Positions 59,747 to 64,000 of a stretch of 64,000 nt of DNA are shown one piece after another. Location: the NCBI GenBank assembly GCA_934646005.1, contig CAKUED010000003.1, positions 94,296 through 158,295 of the forward strand, in the 5' to 3' direction. Both the position numbers and the translations under genes were made by a program. How positions within the stretch are numbered: the stretch's first letter is position 1; every line of letters starts with the position of its first letter. The stretch comes from an uncultured Oscillospiraceae bacterium (GTDB taxonomy: Bacteria; Bacillota; Clostridia; Oscillospirales; Oscillospiraceae). The notes under the pieces are model-generated. The model did no database searches, was not told where the DNA came from, and saw only the letters and a program-made list of their open reading frames with translations.

Positions 59747-60285
59747 GATGTTTCTTCCTCTTTTTCCCGATTTTTAGAAGGCTGCCCCTCCTGCCCAGTC
59801 GGCGCGGAGATGAGCGTGATCTGCCGCAGCTTGCAGCCCTCCGCCGCGTCCTTCTGCATATAGCGCAGCGCGAGGTCGTTGATCTCCGCGAGGAAGTCCG
59901 CAAATTCCGCGTCCGTCAGGCGGAGCGTGCAGCTCGTCATCAGCAGCATATCCGCAACAGGATCGCCGTGCCCGTGCGCAAAATATTTGGCGAACGCTGC
60001 ACTGATGCGCAGCAGCGCCGCCTGCACCATCGTGCCGTCGTCGTTGACCTTCAGCGCGTCGCGGTCGAGGCGGTAGACGCTCTCCACCGTGCCGCGCACG
60101 CGCCGTTCCTCCACGACCTGCAGCACGCCGTGCTCCATGAGAATTTTGACGTGCCGGTACAGGCTCGCCGCCGGAATGTCCGGCAGCGCCGCGCGCAGCG
60201 CCTTAACCGTCGCCGTGTCGTGCACGAGCAAATACTGAAAGATCCGCTGCCGTGCCGGATTCATCACCACTTCCGCCAGTTCCAT
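59743..60285 (-). CDS. ArsR/PadR-like winged-helix regulator
   Basis: 180 residues, GGGAGGGG before the ATG. Winged helix in residues about 8-75: MNPARQRIFQYLLVHDTATVKALRAALPDIPAASLYRHVKILMEHGVLQVVEERRVRGTVES is split as ArsR-type helix-turn-helix plus wing. A helical C-terminal effector region lies at about 85-160. It leads an operon with the DUF2975-like and kinase-like genes and has a palindrome inside its promoter, so autoregulation is likely. Confidence 0.85.
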   Translation of the reverse strand: MELAEVVMNPARQRIFQYLLVHDTATVKALRAALPDIPAASLYRHVKILMEHGVLQVVEERRVRGTVESVYRLDRDALKVNDDGTMVQAALLRISAAFAKYFAHGHGDPVADMLLMTSCTLRLTDAEFADFLAEINDLALRYMQKDAAEGCKLRQITLISAPTGQEGQPSKNREKEEETS

Positions 60286-60316
60286 AAACGCCCCTCCCTC
60301 GTCGTTATTGTTTTAG

Positions 60317-60344
60317 ATTATATTCTCATTTTTAAGAATGTCAA
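60317..60344 (-). promoter_or_regulatory. Promoter and operator of the winged-helix operon
   Basis: Minus strand: TTGACA (60344-60339), 16 bases, TATAAT (60322-60317). The spacer is itself an interrupted palindrome (ATTCTCATTTTTAAGAAT, 60322-60339), a likely repressor site. Confidence 0.8.
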
Positions 60345-60357
60345 GCATTTTTTATAA

Positions 60358-60985
60358 ATGGCTTCCCCTCGGGGGGAAGCTGTCGGCGAAGCCGACTGAT
60401 GAGGGGAAGGGTTCTTATTTTTGAGCTGCTGTGCGTTTTGACCGCACCAAAGCCTCCCTTGTGTAAAGGGAGGTGGCACGGCGCAGCCGTGACGAAAGGA
60501 TTGTTCGGTACGCACCCGCAAATTGGAACGCACCAATGCGAATCCACAAAATCTTCCCCCGTTGCCGTAGGGGCGAGGTTCTACCCCGCCCGCACGGTAG
60601 AACGTCGCAACTTCGCGTGCGCCGAGGCGCACACGCACCCAACCCTGCGCCCCGGGAAATTCCAAGAAGGGGTCGCAACCCCTTCTTGGTCGGTCAGAGG
60701 ATCGCCAAGGGGAGATCGAAACTCCCCTTGGCTGTCTTTCTTTACACCGCCAGCGGCGCTTTCTTTCCACACGGAAAGAAAGGGGGGCTGAGCCCCCACC
60801 GTTGCACCGCGCCGTGTAAAAGCGCAAAACGTGGCGATACAATACAAACCCGCAACAGGCGGGCGGGGCAAGCCCCGCCCCTACGTTACGACGAAACGCG
60901 TTATAGCTCAAAAACAACAGCCTCTGATCCCTTCAGTCAGCTTCGCTGACAGCTTCCCTTGGTCACCAAGGGAAGCCTTGCCATA
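60358..60985. repeat. Palindrome array H, mixed with other repeat families
   Basis: From the left: CTTCCCCTC family (60360-60405), CCTCCCTTGTGTAAAGGG family (about 60450-60495), a GGGGCGAGGTTCTACCCC unit (about 60569), then a stretch with AGAAGGGGTCGCAACCCCTTCTTGG and CAAGGGGAGATCGAAACTCCCCTTGG palindromes and GGAAAGAAAGG not seen elsewhere in the window, a reversed GGGGCAAGCCCC unit (about 60866), CTACGTTACGACGAAACGCG, and CTTCCCTTGGTCACCAAGGGAAG (60950-60975). No gene in about 700 bases. Confidence 0.8.
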
Positions 60986-61034
60986 GCGAATTACTCGCTA
61001 GAATACAATAGCGAATTTCCCGCTGAGATATACT
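60984..61034 (+). promoter_or_regulatory. Operator pair before the XRE regulator at 61052
   Basis: TAGCGA-ATTAC-TCGCTA (60984-61000) and TAGCGAATTTCCCGCTG (61009-61025) are palindromes 25 bp apart. A TATACT -10 follows (61029-61034) but no -35 matches consensus. Confidence 0.65.
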
Positions 61035-61051
61035 GACCGTGAGGTGGGACG

Positions 61052-61273
61052 ATGTACAGAAGGATTCGAGACCTGCGGGAGGACCGGGATATGACGCAGG
61101 TGCAGATCGCGGCGCTGCTGCATTGCAGCCAGCGGATCTACAGCAATTACGAGCGCGGCGACGTCGATATTCCCACGCCCGTGCTCATCCGTCTGGCGCA
61201 GCTCCACGGCGTCAGCACCGATTATCTGCTCGGTCTGACGGACGTAAAAACACCCTACCCTCCGGCAAAATGA
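61052..61273 (+). CDS. Small XRE-family transcriptional regulator
   Basis: 73 residues, GAGGTGGG upstream. HTH: DMTQVQIAALLHCSQRIYSNYERGDVDIP, then LAQLHGVSTDYLLGLTD. Paralogue of the regulator at 7878. Probably autoregulated through the two palindromes in front of it. No operon partner: a terminator follows 5 bases after its stop. Confidence 0.88.
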   Translation: MYRRIRDLREDRDMTQVQIAALLHCSQRIYSNYERGDVDIPTPVLIRLAQLHGVSTDYLLGLTDVKTPYPPAK

Positions 61274-61278
61274 AGTTT

Positions 61279-61304
61279 CAGGCGGCTTTTGCCGCCTGCT
61301 TTTT
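61279..61304 (+). terminator. Terminator after the XRE regulator
   Basis: CAGGCGGC-TTTT-GCCGCCTG then CTTTTT. Confidence 0.9.
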
Positions 61305-61333
61305 ACTGTCCGTTTTCAATCGCAAGCTTTCCC

Positions 61334-61361
61334 TTGACTCGCCCGGCGCGGCGTTTATAAT
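61334..61361 (+). promoter_or_regulatory. Promoter of the MATE gene
   Basis: TTGACT (61334-61339), 16 bases, TATAAT (61356-61361). Confidence 0.82.
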
Positions 61362-61394
61362 ACTATCATATTCCCGCAAAAGGACGCGTTTCGT

Positions 61395-62735
61395 ATGGAA
61401 AAAAATCTGACCACCGGCAGCGTATTCAAGAACCTCGTCGTGTTCTCGCTGCCGTATCTGCTTTCGTTCTGCCTGCAAACGCTCTACGGCATGGCGGACC
61501 TGTTCATCATCGGACTGTATGAGGGCGTTGCCGCCACGACTGCCGTGTCGGTCGGCTCGCAGGTGATGCACATGCTCACCGTCATGATCGTGGGGCTCGC
61601 CATGGGCACGACGGTCAGCATCGGGCAGGCGGTCGGCGCGGGTGACCGCAGGCGCGCGGCGCAGGATGTGGGCAATACCGTCTCGCTCTTCATGGCGATC
61701 TCGCTCGTGCTTACGGCGGCGCTGCTGCTGCTCGTGCGCCCGATCGTCGCCGTCATGTCCACACCCGCCGAAGCCGTGGAGGGCGCGGTGCGCTACCTCA
61801 CCATCTGCTTCATCGGCATCCCGTTCATCACGGCGTACAACATCCTCAGCTCCATCTTCCGCGGCATGGGTGACAGCAAAAGCCCCATGTATTTCATCGC
61901 CATCGCCTGCGCGGCGAACATCGCGCTGGACTATCTGTTCATGGGGGCGATGCGGCTCGGTCCTGCGGGCGCGGCGCTCGGCACGACGCTGGCGCAGGCG
62001 GTCAGCGTGATCGTCTCGCTGGCGGTCATCGCCAAAAAACATATGCTGCCGCTCCAGAAGCGCGACTTTAGGCCCTGCCGCGCGGTCATGCAGAAAATTC
62101 TCTCCATCGGCGTGCCTGTGGCGCTTCAGGACGGGTTCATCCAGGTCTCGTTCATCATCATTACCATCATCGCCAACCGCCGCGGACTGACCGATGCCGC
62201 CGCCGTGGGCATCGTGGAAAAGGTCATCGGATTTTTGTTCCTCATCCCGTCGTCCATGCTCTCGTCGGTCTCGGCGCTCGGCGCGCAGAATATCGGCGCG
62301 GGGCGGCGCGACCGCGCGGTGCTCACGCTGCGCTACGCCATCGTGCTCGTGAGCGCCATCGGGCTGACGCTCGGCGTGCTCATCCAGTTCATCGCCGACC
62401 CCATCGTGGGGCTGTTCACGCCCGACGCCGCCGTCATCCACGCGGGCGGGCAGTATCTGCGCGGGTATATCTGGGACAGCTTCTTCGCCGGTATCCACTT
62501 CAGCTTCAGCGGCTATTTCTGCGCGTGCGGCAAGTCCGGGCTGTCGTTTCTGCACAACGTCATCGCCATCATCTTTGTGCGCATCCCCGGCGCGATCTTC
62601 ACCTCCACGCGCTTCCCCACGACGCTGCTGCCGATGGGGCTCGCCACGGCGGCGGGCTCGCTGCTGTCGGTCATCGTGTGCGTGATCGCCTACACCATTT
62701 TGCGCCGCAAAGAGAAACAAACCCAACAGGCATAA
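61395..62735 (+). CDS. MATE-family efflux transporter
   Basis: 446 residues, 12 membrane helices in two MatE halves. Landmarks: LPYLLSFCLQTLYGMADLFIIG in helices 1-2, GMGDSKSPMYFI in the first half, and the repeat SALGAQNIGAGRRDRAV in the second half. It exports drugs or metabolites with Na+ or H+. AAAAGGA upstream of the ATG. Monocistronic. Confidence 0.94.
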   Translation: MEKNLTTGSVFKNLVVFSLPYLLSFCLQTLYGMADLFIIGLYEGVAATTAVSVGSQVMHMLTVMIVGLAMGTTVSIGQAVGAGDRRRAAQDVGNTVSLFMAISLVLTAALLLLVRPIVAVMSTPAEAVEGAVRYLTICFIGIPFITAYNILSSIFRGMGDSKSPMYFIAIACAANIALDYLFMGAMRLGPAGAALGTTLAQAVSVIVSLAVIAKKHMLPLQKRDFRPCRAVMQKILSIGVPVALQDGFIQVSFIIITIIANRRGLTDAAAVGIVEKVIGFLFLIPSSMLSSVSALGAQNIGAGRRDRAVLTLRYAIVLVSAIGLTLGVLIQFIADPIVGLFTPDAAVIHAGGQYLRGYIWDSFFAGIHFSFSGYFCACGKSGLSFLHNVIAIIFVRIPGAIFTSTRFPTTLLPMGLATAAGSLLSVIVCVIAYTILRRKEKQTQQA

Positions 62736-62740
62736 AAGCA

Positions 62741-62774
62741 CCCCCGGCGGAGCGCTTCCGCCGGGGGATTTTTT
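62741..62774 (+). terminator. Terminator between the MATE and FIST genes
   Basis: CCCCCGGCGGA pairs with TCCGCCGGGGG, then ATTTTTT. It lies between convergent genes. Confidence 0.9.
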
Positions 62775-62777
62775 GCA

Positions 62778-63638
62778 TTATGCCGGGAAAATTTGCAGCT
62801 TGCTGAGCATGAGGTTGCCGAACTCGGCGGTATCGCCGACGGTGCAGACCTCACCGAAGAGGAACAGTCCCAGCGACGGCGTGTTCAGCGGACGGTCGAG
62901 CAAGCCGCCCAGACCCGCGCAGCCAAAGACGATGGCGTCCGGGTCGTCGTAGAACGCGCGGATGGCGTCGAATGCCGCGCCGGGCGCGACATAGCACAGC
63001 GTCATCTCCGGCGCGAGGTCGCGCCCGCTCTTGACCGCTCTGCCGTCCAGCGACAGGTGCGCGTTCACGCCAAGCGCATCGGTGAGCGTCAGGTGTTCAA
63101 AATCCGCCTCGGCGAGACCGAGCGCCTGCTTCTTCTCGCGCAGATACTGCGCCGCGTCTGCGCCATTGATCGTGCGGATGGTCCGCGCGTCCGCCAGCTC
63201 CAGACGGCAGGCGTCCACGATCGTTTCGTGGATGCACTTTGTCTGCACGCGATAGGTATAGCGTGCGTCGTAAATGAGCGCCAGCGCCGCCTGCGAGCCG
63301 CCGGGGATGAGCGCCGGACCGTGCTGCGCGTCAAACGCCGCGCCGCCGCCCACCATCGGACAGTGCAGAACGGTCTGTAAGCGCCGCAGGAAGCCATTCT
63401 CGCCTCCCGCGTTACCGAATACGACCACGGTCACAAACGGCTGCCCGCGCCGCGTGACGGTCTCGCGCGCCGCTGTGAGCAATGCCTCATACGCGCCCGT
63501 CAGGCACTCCATATCGAGCGCCTGCGGATAGCAGGCGCTCTCGCACACCGCGCCGTTCATGATCGGGCTGAGTGTCGCGCACCCAAACCCCGCCGCCGCA
63601 TCAAACGCCGCCGGCGTTGCAAAACACAATTTCTCCAT
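62778..63638 (-). CDS. FIST-domain-like sensory protein
   Basis: 286 residues from ATG 63638 (AAGGAGAG upstream). The layout fits FIST N and C domains: an N-terminal segment with PMVGGGAAFDAQHGPALIPG and ALALIYDARYTYRVQTKC, and a C-terminal half with AAQYLREKKQALGL, GLGGLLDRPLNTPS and FGEVCTVGDTAEFGN. FIST domains are thought to bind small ligands in signalling. No output domain is present. The match to the family is by pattern only. Confidence 0.7.
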   Translation of the reverse strand: MEKLCFATPAAFDAAAGFGCATLSPIMNGAVCESACYPQALDMECLTGAYEALLTAARETVTRRGQPFVTVVVFGNAGGENGFLRRLQTVLHCPMVGGGAAFDAQHGPALIPGGSQAALALIYDARYTYRVQTKCIHETIVDACRLELADARTIRTINGADAAQYLREKKQALGLAEADFEHLTLTDALGVNAHLSLDGRAVKSGRDLAPEMTLCYVAPGAAFDAIRAFYDDPDAIVFGCAGLGGLLDRPLNTPSLGLFLFGEVCTVGDTAEFGNLMLSKLQIFPA

Positions 63639-63718
63639 CGTTCTCTCCTTTGTACGGCAAAGCGGGACGCGGCTGCGCCGCGTCCCGCTGAGTTTCAAAA
63701 GCCTCGCGGCGTTTGAAT

Positions 63719-64000
63719 TTAGATCTTGACGCCCGCCTTTTCGAGGATGGTGGGGACGTTCTTTTCCGCGCCGATTGCCATGATGTGCACGCCGTCGCAG
63801 AGCTTTTCGTCCTGGATCTTGGCGATCATCTCCGCCGCCATCTCGATGCCGAGCTGCATCGGCAGACCCTTGACGCCCTTTTCCTTGCCCTCGGCGGCAG
63901 CCGCCGCCAGCTTGTCGATCATATCCTGCGGCACAGCGATGCCGGGGACGTTCTCGTTCATGTAGCGCGCCATGCCCGCCGCCTTGAGCGGAATGATGCC
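63719..64000 (-). CDS. metF: 5,10-methylenetetrahydrofolate reductase, C-terminal part
   Basis: 94 codons to the stop at 63719; the gene continues beyond the window edge. The visible sequence, GIIPLKAAGMARYMNENVPG then IAVPQDMIDKLAAAAAEGKE and GLPMQLGIEMAAEMIAKI, matches the end of MetF, including the NxxVPGIxVP segment and the final helix. It reduces methylene-THF to methyl-THF for methionine synthesis or the Wood-Ljungdahl methyl branch. Confidence 0.85.
   Translation of the reverse strand, partial: GIIPLKAAGMARYMNENVPGIAVPQDMIDKLAAAAAEGKEKGVKGLPMQLGIEMAAEMIAKIQDEKLCDGVHIMAIGAEKNVPTILEKAGVKI

Overview
The window is a GC-rich, gene-dense chromosomal segment. Its gene content points to an anaerobic Clostridia bacterium, most likely an Oscillospiraceae-type gut organism: paired chromate transporters, a TIGR04002 membrane protein beside a TatD-linked radical SAM protein, a DUF4349 lipoprotein, AsnA next to AsnS, RqcH with Mini-RNase III, SLH surface proteins and a folate-dependent C1 enzyme at the right edge. 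The taxonomic call is inferred from this content and was not computed.

Layout. 1-2700: end of a DeoR regulator, a HAD phosphatase, and an AbrB / ABC ATPase / permease operon. 2786-4150 is a graveyard: a CRISPR repeat-spacer remnant, a cas8c-like fragment, a cas1 fragment on the opposite strand, and phage-type protein fragments. 4198-8102: nucleoside hydrolase divergent from a sorbitol-6-phosphate dehydrogenase-like SDR, then a PHP protein coupled to a small XRE regulator. 8211-11138: a large SLH surface protein. 11647-14001: ferredoxin and zinc-ribbon genes divergent from a Crp/Fnr regulator, then a lipoprotein. 14040-16818: murC, cca and tRNA-Val, the tRNA with a duplicated 3' end. 17088-24084: a carbohydrate ABC system and its YesM/YesN two-component pair, joined at about 21118 by what looks like a deletion. 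24193-25310: chrA pair. 26018-30008: RNA and ribosome quality-control operon (DEDDh exonuclease, mrnC, rqcH) followed by cysteine-rich small proteins. 30148-33406: amidase and a Zn/Mn ABC transporter. 33834-38264: multidrug ABC exporter, pseudouridine synthase, DUF2284 protein and a membrane XRE regulator. 38386-44740: asnA, asnS and a MacAB-like efflux operon. 45329-48875: small membrane protein, TIGR04002/rSAM pair, RHH protein, a phage-like repressor switch and a heme-utilisation protein. 48971-54256: small proteins, a PyrF-like protein, histidine phosphatase, D,D-carboxypeptidase, DegV and YhhN. 54918-64000: YgiQ, SSB-like protein, DUF4349, an ArsR-like/membrane/kinase-like operon, XRE regulator, MATE, FIST-like protein and the C-terminus of MetF.

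The strongest non-genic signal is a family of eight intergenic arrays (6.2, 11.2, 25.3, 33.5, 36.4, 44.8, 54.4 and 60.4 kb). Each is built from palindromic units of about 27 bp spaced about every 80 bp. The units point one way in the left half and the other way in the right half, and the spacer sequences recur between arrays. One array carries perfect 20-bp terminal inverted repeats. Other noteworthy points are the eroded type I-C CRISPR-Cas remnant, the tRNA-Val 3'-end duplication enclosing a cruciform-forming cassette, three operators exactly 48 bp apart in a repressor switch, and a PyrF homologue lacking its catalytic lysine.
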